This document shows positions 1-8,945 of a stretch of DNA of 64,000 nt, piece by piece. Origin of the DNA: Hysterangium stoloniferum. Taxonomy: Eukaryota; Basidiomycota; Agaricomycetes; Hysterangiales; Hysterangiaceae. The stretch's first letter is position 1. Every line of letters starts with the position of its first letter. The translations under genes were made by a program, and so were the position numbers. Where the stretch lies: contig WHVD01000130.1 of the NCBI GenBank assembly GCA_015178975.1, positions 1 to 64,000 of the forward strand, read 5' to 3'. Below the pieces are notes generated by a model. The model had not been told where the DNA came from. It saw only the letters and a list, made by a program, of their open reading frames with translations, and made no database searches.

Positions 1-1696
1 GGACCTCTGCTGCACATTGGAAAGGTAGAATGTAAGGAACCTGGGTATCGCGTGGATCAAAGTATATTAAGTAACTCCAAATGGTCTGGGAAAAGACTTA
101 CCAATAACTGTGCTGACCGAATTGCTGTCACAACCCTAATACAACATCAGTGTTGTTTGTATTTTTCAAATGTTGAGTCCATTGATGCCGGGATGCGATA
201 CACCGAGCAGTTTCAGGTGATATTTGATCATTGTCACTGGACTTATGAAATAGTAGATCGTCTCTGACCCCACTTGTATATGGCGATTTCAAAACAGGCC
301 CTCCTAAGTGGGGACTGGATGATTGCTCAAATTGCGAGTACAGCTAGTTTAATGGAGGGGGACGGACCAAGGGAGTCTCTAGAGGATGACGAACCAATGA
401 GAGAAAACAGGCCCACTCCAGGACAGTACCTCCTGGCTGCTTTGAAAGAGTATTTCACGCCAGAGGAGGCATTGCAGGAAGGGATTTCCCCTGAAGCTCG
501 GTTTTGGGTACATACAGAAGAGTCTGGCTTGCAGATTTGGGATGAGTCCAATACTGACTTGCCATTGTTTATGCCCTGGTCTGTGTTCATGGTTGACGAA
601 GCCATAGAGGATAAAATACAAGCTGTGTATGAAGAACACATACCTGGGTTCACCAAAGATATGCCAGCTTTTCGACGACACAGCCAGGAGGCAATGTGTA
701 AGTTGTTGGAGATTAGTCTAGTATAAGACAGGAATCTTGACGGATACAAATGGGGTGGAGCGACAGCAATTTATCATCCAATTCACTGCAGGATTGCATC
801 AGATTTGTGACTGGGAGTTATCAGTAACATACTTGGTTATGAAGGATCATCTCCAACATGATAAATGGACTGTGCCACAGATTGTGGCCAGGGGAGAAGT
901 CACAGAGGACTTCTCAGGGGCAGTTGTGTTTGTCAACACCGCTCATATGCCTAAGAAAAAGGTGTTAGGACATAGGAAGAAGAGTCAGTTGCAAAATGAC
1001 GGGGTTGAAATGGTCCAGCGTACCTCAATGCAACCAAAAGACTTTACTCGTTGCCTGCCAAAACCTGTGGTCATTGAGGCATTCATCAATGAACGACCAG
1101 TGAAAGCCCTAATTGATAGTGGATCACTTGCAGACTTCATGTCGACGACATTAGTCGATCAGCTGCAGGTAGTCAAGGATCCACTAGTAAAACCACTTAC
1201 TATCCAGTTGGCTGTTCATGGATCATGGTCAAAAATCAATTATTCAGCTACTGCTGAGTTTTCATATCAGAACATAAAGTGTACTCGACGTTTCGATGTT
1301 GCTAACCTTGATTCATACAACTTGATATTAGGGACTCTGTTCATAGTTCAACATCAAGTTATGATGGGGTTGAATCCTACAAGGGTCAACATTGGGTCAC
1401 CTCTACCACTCCCCATGGAAGGAGATACCATTGAGACTCACCGTTCTGCAGTAGCGGAAATTTTTGACGATGAGTTAGAGAGGCTAAGGGCAGATTTACG
1501 TGCTGAAGTGGCTGACCTGGACCCAGACACTGCATCAATCGCACTGCCTCCATTAAGAGCTGTTAATAATACCATTCCAAATAATTGATGACGCCAAAGC
1601 TTACTCATGGCGACCATCCATATGCCCCAAAGCAATGAGAGATCTATGGCATGAAAAAAAAACCGCGTATATCAAGAATGGGAGGTGGAGGGTAGC
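1..1696 (+). pseudogene. gypsy-B copy 1: aspartic protease region of Pol (broken)
   Basis: This is the start of the Pol polyprotein up to the junction with element A. The retropepsin motif ALIDSGS lies near 1108-1130, followed by the flap-like stretch LILGT and a conserved linker to RT. Reading begins in frame 1, meets a TGA at 265-267 and continues to a stop near 726. It resumes in another frame at about 737 and ends at 1588, where an extra A in the run before 'ataattgatg' shifts the frame. Relative to the inverted copy it holds about 1.04 kb (roughly 59-1102) that the other lacks. That extra segment carries no motif I recognise but is largely open, so it is probably the ancestral spacer. 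Retropepsins cut Gag-Pol; this one cannot be made intact. Confidence 0.85.
1692..1696. repeat. Target site duplication of element A, left copy (GTAGC)
   Basis: GTAGC directly precedes the 5' LTR and recurs at 9757-9761 directly after the 3' LTR. The uninterrupted site is visible in the inverted gypsy-B copy at 18094-18098, where the flanking sequences are joined with one GTAGC. Confidence 0.97.
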
Positions 1697-2506
1697 TGTT
1701 ACGACCCGGACAAATCCCGCCGGACTCCGGGCATTAACCCGTACGCCCCACGCGCTACAAGCACCAATCGTCTGTTTATAGGATTTCCCGCCCGGACTCC
1801 GTTACGACAAGACTCGTTAACGTTCGACCTCATTACGACACATATCAGTCACCGGATTTCCCCGGCTCCGTCTCTGTCTATGTCCGTCTTCGTCCACGCA
1901 TCAGTCACCGGATCCCGCTCAGAATCCCGTCACCGCTCTATTCGAGCCCCGTTCCCGTTTTAGTCAAATGACCTGTCACGATTAGGACTCCGCTCCCGCT
2001 CCGTTTTCCTGTTATGGGTTATGCTTTGTCACGATTCGGACTCCGCTCCGTTCCGTTCCGTTCCTAACACCAAATTTGGTGTTTACATTTCCCGTTCATG
2101 TTTTGTTAGTTTCGTTTTCATTATTACCGGATTAGTATGTTCATTCACTCCATGGTCTATTTAAACTGGCAGATGTTGTACATACAATCCAGTCAGAAAA
2201 TTAGTAGTTTATTTCCCCCTTTTAATCTATATATTTTCCCTACTCTAAATCACACCCGCTCGCACTAGTCGGAGCCACGGGCTCCGGCGTATCTATCTCT
2301 CCCGACTATCTCAACTCACGACTCACGACCTACGACCTACGACTCACGACCTCACGAACCCCGCCCGGACTCCCCGGGATTCCCGTCCGCCTGTTCGAAA
2401 TTGGACAACACGATCTAGCGAGGGCGCAGCCTATAAGCTGAAGCCAAGTCCTACCGGATATCCCGCGGGTTTCTCACGAGACCCGCCCTGTGTGTGTATC
2501 CTAACA
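1697..2506 (+). repeat. 5' LTR of element A (810 bp)
   Basis: It begins TGTTACGACC and ends CCTAACA, with the usual TG...CA ends, and is nearly identical to 8946-9756. It contains an 18-bp perfect palindrome at 2066-2083 and a TATA-like box at 2158-2165. A deduced RNA start lies near 2190. Short ACGACC/TCACGACC reiterations occur at about 2317-2360. A 25-bp box at 2426-2450 is also present in the otherwise diverged solo LTR at 16485-17553. Confidence 0.97.
2158..2190 (+). promoter_or_regulatory. Probable LTR core promoter: TATA-like box and RNA start
   Basis: TATTTAAA at 2158-2165 lies 25-32 bases upstream of 2190. The start at 2190 is inferred because CAGTCAGAAAAT (2190-2201) is the exact complement of the primer site after the LTR, as expected for the RNA 5' end of a self-primed element. 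The same arrangement is present in the 3' LTR (9440-9451). Confidence 0.6.
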
Positions 2507-2508
2507 GT

Positions 2509-2520
2509 ATTTTCTGACTG
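2509..2520 (+). other. Primer binding site, apparently self-primed
   Basis: ATTTTCTGACTG starts two bases after the LTR end and is perfectly complementary over 12 bases to CAGTCAGAAAAT inside the LTR at 2190-2201. No tRNA-type TGG primer site is seen here. This matches the known Tf1 strategy, where the 5' end of the RNA folds back to prime minus-strand synthesis. Confidence 0.7.
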
Positions 2521-2541
2521 ATACTCGCAGATTGTTTCATT

Positions 2542-3906
2542 ATGCCACCAAAAAGAAATACACGTGCTCAGGCATCATTACCTGGACCGTCAACTCTTCA
2601 TTCCCCGTTATCTCTGTATACCAGCCAGACATCCTTGGACCGACCGGAACCCATGGAAGAAACCCGTATCGAAGAAGTCCCGGAAAACCAGGACGAATCC
2701 GAGCACGAGGACGATTCCGTGGCACCCGACAAAGGAAAAGGTGTCGAAAATCCTCCGTCTAATCAGCGACCGCACGTAGAGGATCCTACTTCTGAGTTTT
2801 TAGCAGGAACTATAGATAAATTTATGACGCACCTGCTTGAAGAACGAAAGAAAAAGGAACAAGAACCTCCACGGTCAAAAGTCAATGCTCCGGAACCCTT
2901 CACGGGTTCCAACCCAAACAAACTTTCCACTTTCCTCATGCAATGTCGCTTCAATTTCCGTGATCGTGCCGCTGCATTCTCCACGGACTCCCGAAAAGTC
3001 AACTACGCACTTTCGTACTTGTCGGGATCCGCGTTGAAATGGTTCGAACCGGCTTTTAGCGGGATTTCCGAGGAAGAGCCACTCTGGCTTGAAAATTGGG
3101 ATGCTTTTGTCGAGGAGCTTGAAACCAACTTTGGCCCGTATGACCCGACAGGAGAAGCCGAGAACAGTCTCACAAATCTTCGCATGAAGGACACGCAGCG
3201 CATCACGGACTATATCGTCCAATTCAACAATCTTGCAGCTCGTTGTCAGTGGGGCGATTCCGCTCTCCGCCACCAATTCTACGCCGGTCTGCCGTCCCGC
3301 CTTAAAGACGAAGTCTCAAAAGGAGAAGATGGCAAGCCAAAAACCCTGTCCCGTATGCGCCTTAAGGCTCAAAACGCGGACGCACGTTATTGGGAACGTC
3401 GCGCGGAAGTTGCCCGCGAGACGTCCGCGGACAAAGTAAACAAGTCCAAGGACAATAAAAACAATACCAATAATTCATCTACCGGCAACTCCACGCAATC
3501 CGACAAGAAGAACGATAAAAAGTCTTCAAACAACAACAACAACAACAACATGGACAACAAAAGTCAACAGTCCGGCAAGCAAACCGGAAAGCCCGATCTC
3601 TCAGGCAAACTCGGACCCGATGGCAAATTAACCCCACAAGAAAGACAACGTTGTATGGACAACAACCTCTGTCTACTGTGCGGGAAACCCGGTCATCGAG
3701 TCCCGGAATGTCCGCTGGCAAAAGCAAACTCTTCTAAGGGACGAACAGCCAAGGCCTCCACGGATACCCGTCGAAGGACAAACCGGCGTCCGACTCGAAA
3801 AAAGAGTAAGCAACCCCGCGGGCTCCGCGCGGGTTGGGGGTTGCGTTGCCTCTCCGCGCATTCAAGAGTTCACTCGCCTCAACGCATCCGCTCTCTCACA
3901 TTCTGA
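2542..3906 (+). CDS. gag: Gag polyprotein of element A, CCHC zinc knuckle
   Basis: A 454-residue capsid/nucleocapsid protein that packages the element RNA. The start ATG at 2542 is the first after the primer site. The N-terminus is acidic and Ser/Pro-rich (to about residue 95). A retrotransposon Gag domain follows at roughly 115-260, including W-F-EPAF and F-YAGLPSRLKDE motifs. Then comes a Lys/Asn/Ser-rich linker with an AAC triplet run (3523-3552), and a CCHC knuckle with C377, C380, H385 and C390. The last 50 or so residues overlap the open pol frame and look unlike family Gag ends, so the real product probably shifts frame after the knuckle. It stops 19 bp before the first in-frame pol ATG. 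Confidence 0.9.
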   Translation: MPPKRNTRAQASLPGPSTLHSPLSLYTSQTSLDRPEPMEETRIEEVPENQDESEHEDDSVAPDKGKGVENPPSNQRPHVEDPTSEFLAGTIDKFMTHLLEERKKKEQEPPRSKVNAPEPFTGSNPNKLSTFLMQCRFNFRDRAAAFSTDSRKVNYALSYLSGSALKWFEPAFSGISEEEPLWLENWDAFVEELETNFGPYDPTGEAENSLTNLRMKDTQRITDYIVQFNNLAARCQWGDSALRHQFYAGLPSRLKDEVSKGEDGKPKTLSRMRLKAQNADARYWERRAEVARETSADKVNKSKDNKNNTNNSSTGNSTQSDKKNDKKSSNNNNNNNMDNKSQQSGKQTGKPDLSGKLGPDGKLTPQERQRCMDNNLCLLCGKPGHRVPECPLAKANSSKGRTAKASTDTRRRTNRRPTRKKSKQPRGLRAGWGLRCLSAHSRVHSPQRIRSLTF

Positions 3907-3925
3907 TTCATTTTTCGTTAAGCTT

Positions 3926-6900
3926 ATGTCTAATATGATCCCGAAATTCGTTTTTTCAGCTCTCATAGATTCCGGCTCGACTCATTGTTTTTTAGATACA
4001 AAATTCACGCAAAAAAATTCTTTGTCAACCTATTCGATAAATCCCGTCAGTCTCCGCCTCTTTGATGGCACAAGTAATTCGGTTGTTATCCAAGCTTGTG
4101 ATTTATCCATCGCATTCCCTTGTGGAACATCTCAATTGGTCACTTTCTATGTGACCCAGTTAGACTCAAGTTGCTCGGTGGTTCTAGGACATAACTGGCT
4201 TACCCGCTACAATCCGTTGATTGACTGGATAGCTAACAGTATAACATTCCGGACCCCCGTGGCAGCCGAGGAAACTGCGCCCGTCTCGGCCTCCACGGCA
4301 CCCATGGCCTTCCCGGCACCTGCAGTCTCGAGGACTCCTGTGATCCCTACGGCACCTACAGCTTCCCCGGAACCCACGGCACCTCCGTCCATTTCTCTGA
4401 TTAATGCTGCAGCTTTTATTAGGGCTTCAAAAATGGATGGGTCCCAGGCGTTCACTATCAACTTAAAAATTGATGAAGCAACTGGACGTTTTTCAACCCC
4501 GGTACCTGAATCTGAGCAAGCCGCTGACCTAGAAGGCGTCCCGGAGAAATATCATGACTTCGCGGATGTTTTTAGCAAGCGAAAAGCTGACCGGCTTCCG
4601 CCTCACAGAGAATACGACTTAAAAATCGATCTTGAAGATGGCGCCCAGCCACCCCTAGGACATATTTACCCGCTCTCGTCCACGGAACTCTCCGCAATCC
4701 GCGATTTCCTGGATGAACATTTGTCCATAGGCTTTATTCGACCCTCAAAGTCTCCTTTTGGAGCACCTGTTCTGTTTGTCAGAAAAAAGGATGGATCCCT
4801 TCGCCTATGTGTTGATTTTAGAGGACTCAATGCTGTCACTAAGAAGGATAAATATCCACTCCCACTGATATCTGATCTGCTCGATGCTCCGCGGAATGCC
4901 CGGATCTACACCAAAATTGATCTCAAACATGCCTATCATTTGGTCCGGATCGCCGCGGGCGACGAATGGAAAACCACTTTTAGAACCCGTTATGGGGCCT
5001 TTGAGTGGTTGGTAATCCCTTTTGGTCTCACCAATGCTCCTTCTGTTTTTCAGTGTTTTATCAACGACATTTTCTCTGACATGCTCGATGTATGCGTCAT
5101 TGTTTACTTGGACGACATTCTTATCTACTCCGAGAATCCCGCGGAACACGACAAACAAGTCCGCGAAGTTCTCCGGAGACTTCGAAAACATGGTTTATTC
5201 GCAAATGGTAAAAAATGTACTTTTGACACGGACTCCGTGGAATACCTAGGTTTCATGATGGGACCCGACGGACTCCGCATGGATGAAACTAAAGTGCAAG
5301 TCATCAAAGATTGGCCCGAACCCCGAAAAGTTAAAGATATACAATCCTTCCTCGGCTTTGCCAATTTTTACCGACGTTTTATCCGTGGATATTCCGACAT
5401 CACGGTACCCCTTACCCGTCTTACGCGTAAGGGTACTCCGTGGAATTTCAACGATAAGTGTCAAAAAGCTTTCAATCTTTTAAAAAATTCTTTTTCTACA
5501 GCTCCTATTCTATCGCATTGGAAACCGGACTTCCCGCTCATTGTTGAAACGGACGCCTCGGATTATGCACTTGGAGCCATTCTGTCTATCCAGGACTCCG
5601 ACGGAGAAGTCCACCCTGTGGCTTTTCTGTCCCGGACTTTTACCGGAGCAGAGCTCAACTACGACGTTCATGATAAAGAACTTCTGGCAATTTTTTCAGC
5701 TTTCAAAGCGTGGCGACACTACTTGGAAGGTTCAGGAGCTCCTATTGACGTCGTAACAGATCATAAAAACCTGGAATACTTTTCTACCACAAAACTTTTG
5801 ACCCGCCAGCAGGCCCGCTGGTCTGAATATCTATCTGCTTTCAACATGATTATCCGCTTTCGACCCGGCCGTCTCGGCGGCAAACCCGACGCTTTAACTA
5901 GACGATGGGACGTCTATCCTAAAGAGGGGAGCAACGACTATGCCATGGTAAATCCGCACAACCTGAAACCTATTTTCACGAATCAACAACTTACCGCATC
6001 GGTCCGCGCAACTTTCCTCGTCAATCCCATTGTCCGTGGAATTATCATTATGGATATCGAGAAGTTACATCAAGATATTCTATCGGCAATCCCCCTAGAC
6101 CCAATTACTAAAGCTCATCTAGACAATCCCGTGGACCCCGATCAACCTCGGTGGTCTCTTGATCAGCATGGTTTCCTTAGACTTGACGATAGGATCTATG
6201 TACCGGATTCCGATGGCCTCCGCCTCAGGATCCTTCAATACAAACACGATCATCCACTCGCAGGACATTTCGGGTACAACAAAACTCTATCATTAATAAG
6301 AAGAGAATATACTTGGCCCGGACTCCGTGGATTCGTTAAGCACTATTGTAAATCTTGCACTACTTGTCCCCGCTCGAAATCTCAGCGACACAAGCCATAC
6401 GGCCTTTTGAAACAACTCCCGGTACCGGATCACCCGTGGAATTCTATCTCTATGGATTTCATTGAACACCTACCGGACTCCGAAGGCTTTTCCGCCATTC
6501 TAGTCGTTGTTGACAGATTCTCAAAACAAGGTATATTCATCCCTACATATGATACAATTACGTCCGTGCAGCTAGCGGAACTTTTCATTATCCACGTATT
6601 TTCCAAGCACGGAGTTCCGTCCCACGTGACTTCCGATAGAGGATCAGAGTTCGTGTCTCACTTCTTTAGATCCCTCGGAAAATCCTTGGACATGACCTTA
6701 CATTTCACGTCCGGACATCACCCGGAAGGCGACGGACAAACCGAACGCGTCAACCAGACATTGGAACAATACCTCCGCGTATATTGCAATTATCAACAGG
6801 ACAATTGGAAATCCTTGTTACCACTTGCAGAGTTCGCTTACAACAATGCACCTTCGGCCACTACTGGCGTTTCCCCGTTCTTTGCAAATAAAGGATATAA

Positions 6901-7534
6901 TCCAAATATTACAGTACATCCAGAACGAAATCTCGCCTCTGCTCGCGCTCAAGAGTTCACCACGGACCTCCACGAGCTCCACGAGGAACTCCGGACTGCA
7001 ATATTGTCCGCCCAAGAGCAATACCAACATTCAGCGGACAAACACCGGATCCCGCCACCCAACTTCAAGATTGGCGACCGTGTTTATGTCAAAGCTCAAT
7101 TCTTTAGGACAACCCGTCCATCAAAAAAGCTTGCTGAAAAATATTTAGGTCCGTTCGAAATTATCGCACAAGTAGGTTCAGTTTCTTGGACTCTACGGCT
7201 TCCGGATAGCATGCGCGCGGTACACCCGGTATTTCATGTTTCTATGTTAGAACCTTGTACTGCTAACACTATCCCGGATCGCGTGCAATCTCCGCCTCCT
7301 CCTGTCGTCATTGACGGAGAACCCGAGTTTGAAATCGCGCAGATTTTAGATTCAAAAATTGACAAGCGTCGACGCACTTGTAAACTGCTTTACTTGGTCA
7401 AGTGGGCGGGTTATGAGGGCACCGATGAAGAGACTTCATGGATTTTGGCCACGGAACTCGGTAATGCCACGGAAATCGTTACTGACTTTCATACAGCATA
7501 CCCACTCAAACCTGGACCATTATCGTCTCTCTGA
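3926..7534 (+). CDS. pol: Pol polyprotein of element A: PR-RT-RNase H-integrase-chromodomain
   Basis: An intact 1202-residue frame counted from the first ATG; the same frame is open back to at least 3752, so it is likely made as Gag-Pol. Protease DSGS is at 15-18. RT runs about 235-430, with catalytic D332 and YLDD at 394-397. RNase H has D543, E585 and D612. The integrase zinc finger has H776/H781 and C811/C814. Its catalytic triad is D844, D904 and E940, the last two separated by 35 residues as in retroviral integrases. A GPF/Y-like module with YLGPFEI is near 1074. A chromodomain (about 1134-1195, with LVKWAGY and SW) closes the protein; in this group it steers integration to marked chromatin. 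All catalytic residues are present, so it may be active. Confidence 0.95.
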   Translation: MSNMIPKFVFSALIDSGSTHCFLDTKFTQKNSLSTYSINPVSLRLFDGTSNSVVIQACDLSIAFPCGTSQLVTFYVTQLDSSCSVVLGHNWLTRYNPLIDWIANSITFRTPVAAEETAPVSASTAPMAFPAPAVSRTPVIPTAPTASPEPTAPPSISLINAAAFIRASKMDGSQAFTINLKIDEATGRFSTPVPESEQAADLEGVPEKYHDFADVFSKRKADRLPPHREYDLKIDLEDGAQPPLGHIYPLSSTELSAIRDFLDEHLSIGFIRPSKSPFGAPVLFVRKKDGSLRLCVDFRGLNAVTKKDKYPLPLISDLLDAPRNARIYTKIDLKHAYHLVRIAAGDEWKTTFRTRYGAFEWLVIPFGLTNAPSVFQCFINDIFSDMLDVCVIVYLDDILIYSENPAEHDKQVREVLRRLRKHGLFANGKKCTFDTDSVEYLGFMMGPDGLRMDETKVQVIKDWPEPRKVKDIQSFLGFANFYRRFIRGYSDITVPLTRLTRKGTPWNFNDKCQKAFNLLKNSFSTAPILSHWKPDFPLIVETDASDYALGAILSIQDSDGEVHPVAFLSRTFTGAELNYDVHDKELLAIFSAFKAWRHYLEGSGAPIDVVTDHKNLEYFSTTKLLTRQQARWSEYLSAFNMIIRFRPGRLGGKPDALTRRWDVYPKEGSNDYAMVNPHNLKPIFTNQQLTASVRATFLVNPIVRGIIIMDIEKLHQDILSAIPLDPITKAHLDNPVDPDQPRWSLDQHGFLRLDDRIYVPDSDGLRLRILQYKHDHPLAGHFGYNKTLSLIRREYTWPGLRGFVKHYCKSCTTCPRSKSQRHKPYGLLKQLPVPDHPWNSISMDFIEHLPDSEGFSAILVVVDRFSKQGIFIPTYDTITSVQLAELFIIHVFSKHGVPSHVTSDRGSEFVSHFFRSLGKSLDMTLHFTSGHHPEGDGQTERVNQTLEQYLRVYCNYQQDNWKSLLPLAEFAYNNAPSATTGVSPFFANKGYNPNITVHPERNLASARAQEFTTDLHELHEELRTAILSAQEQYQHSADKHRIPPPNFKIGDRVYVKAQFFRTTRPSKKLAEKYLGPFEIIAQVGSVSWTLRLPDSMRAVHPVFHVSMLEPCTANTIPDRVQSPPPPVVIDGEPEFEIAQILDSKIDKRRRTCKLLYLVKWAGYEGTDEETSWILATELGNATEIVTDFHTAYPLKPGPLSSL

Positions 7535-7734
7535 CCGCACTCCGCGGACCCCGTGTTACGTTTGGACTCATTTTCACTATTCCCTGTCGCCCTATGTCTC
7601 TCTTTGCTTTTACAGGTTCTGACACGTCTTTTCAAGTCTTTAAGTGGAATTCCCACGGACTTTGACTTTGACTTTTATTCTTATGTTTTTCACACTTTAC
7701 TTTTATGTTTAATTTGTTTTATTTCTATATTACT

Positions 7735-8734
7735 TCAGTCTACATTTATGGGACTGTCTTTTTTCCCCGCCTCCTGTTTTCCCGCCTCAGCCATCTCCCC
7801 AGGAAGCTCCGCGATCTCCGCGGCAACCCCTTCCTCATCCGACCCGGCATCCTCGGAACTTCCGATCTGCGGCTCCTCAAACACATAGCCGCCATACTCC
7901 GCCAGGAACTTCCAAAACTCCCCGCGGAGTCCGGACAGCTCCTTCACCACCCTCACTTGGACTTTGTTGCTCTTTTGGAGCAACACGTTCTGGGCCTCGA
8001 TGCCCTCAGCGATCCGCCCGAGGACCTCGTCCAACCCTGCAATCCCGTCCGTCCCGCTAATGTCCCGCGCCCCGGACCCCGTGGCTTGCTCATGCACAAG
8101 CGAGCACCTCGCCTTGAGGTGCGCGCATTGATAGCAGCCCGGCCCCCGGCCGGACTTCTTGTTACACTCCGTGCTCCGGTCACTACAACCGGAGCACCGC
8201 GGCTCGTTCCGCGTCGGCAGTCGGACTGGTGCCGCCTTCCTTGCCCTCTGTTGATATGATCAGTTATCGGTTATCCCACGGACATGAGACTTACCTTTTG
8301 GGGGCTCTCCGGCTCCCCCTCGGACTCGGACTCCACCTCTGTCGCCTTGCGCTGAAAATCACCAGTCAGTGAAAAAAAAAATCGACAAGTTGAACACTGG
8401 GACTTACCTTTCCCGCAACAACGGCGGCCCTCTCCGCGGCCACCCGGGCCTTCTCTGCAGCCACCCGGGCGTTCTCCGCGGCCACTCGCGCAGCCTCCTC
8501 CGCCTCACGTTCCCTCTCCTTTGCGGCCTCTTCCTCCGCGGCCAATGCTTCCCGATACTCTTTGTCCAAGGCCTCCTCGGCCTCCCTTGCCTCTCTCTCT
8601 GCCGCTTCACGCAGTTGGCGCTGCTCTTCTCGCCGCGCCAACAATTGGGCCGCGCTCCACGGCGCCCGATACGGAGTGCCCGTGGAGGGCCCTGCTGATG
8701 GCATTGGTTTACGTGGTGTCGGTTTTGGTCCCAT
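7735..8734 (-). CDS. Antisense spliced gene of element A: coiled-coil protein with Zn2Cys6-like cluster
   Basis: The model has three exons on the minus strand: 8734-8408, 8351-8295 and 8247-7735, giving 298 residues. Both introns (56 and 47 bp) start GTAAGT, end CAG, have CTGAC/CTGAT branch points and keep phase 0. Exon 1 encodes a basic N-terminus, then an Ala/Glu/Arg coiled coil (about residues 30-108). Exon 2 is acidic. Exon 3 carries cysteines spaced C-x2-C-x6-C-x9-C-x2-C-x6-C (about residues 145-175), the spacing of fungal Zn(II)2Cys6 DNA-binding clusters. A helical segment and an acidic tail follow. It lies between pol and the 3' LTR, opposite to them. A role in transcription or chromatin targeting of the element is inference only; it could also be a captured host gene. 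Confidence 0.75.
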
Positions 8735-8787
8735 TGATGACGATGATGGGGGTAATGAAGAAGAAGAAATTTCTATTTTTTCAAATT

Positions 8788-8795
8788 TTTATATA
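8788..8795 (-). promoter_or_regulatory. Candidate TATA box for the antisense gene
   Basis: On the minus strand TATATAAA lies 54 bases upstream of the ATG at 8734, in an AT-rich tract between the gene and the polypurine tract. It is the only such box between the ATG and the LTR. Confidence 0.45.
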
Positions 8796-8932
8796 GGCTC
8801 GTCGCGTTTGAACCTTACCTTCCAGATCACATGACTCTTTGACACATACGTGTAACCGACATGACTTTTGACACATGCGCGTAGCCGACAAGAACCTTAT
8901 CTAGGTCTAGAGCCTCTTTGGGACTTCGGCAT

Positions 8933-8945
8933 AAAGGGAGGATAC
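8933..8945 (+). other. Polypurine tract of element A
   Basis: The purine-rich run AAAGGGAGGAT ends two bases before the 3' LTR. This is the standard place for plus-strand priming. Confidence 0.75.

Noticed and set aside
327-749. Minus-strand frames of 140 and 100 codons
   Set aside because: They are shadows of the decayed gypsy-B + strand frame and have no motif of their own.
2469-2531. Possible intron across the LTR end (GT...CAG before the gag ATG)
   Set aside because: The stretch includes the primer site complementary to the LTR, which explains its conservation better; no second copy supports splicing.
8369-8834. Several + strand frames opposite the antisense gene
   Set aside because: They arise from the biased Ala/Glu codons of the minus-strand exon; the splice sites and cysteine motif are all on the minus strand.
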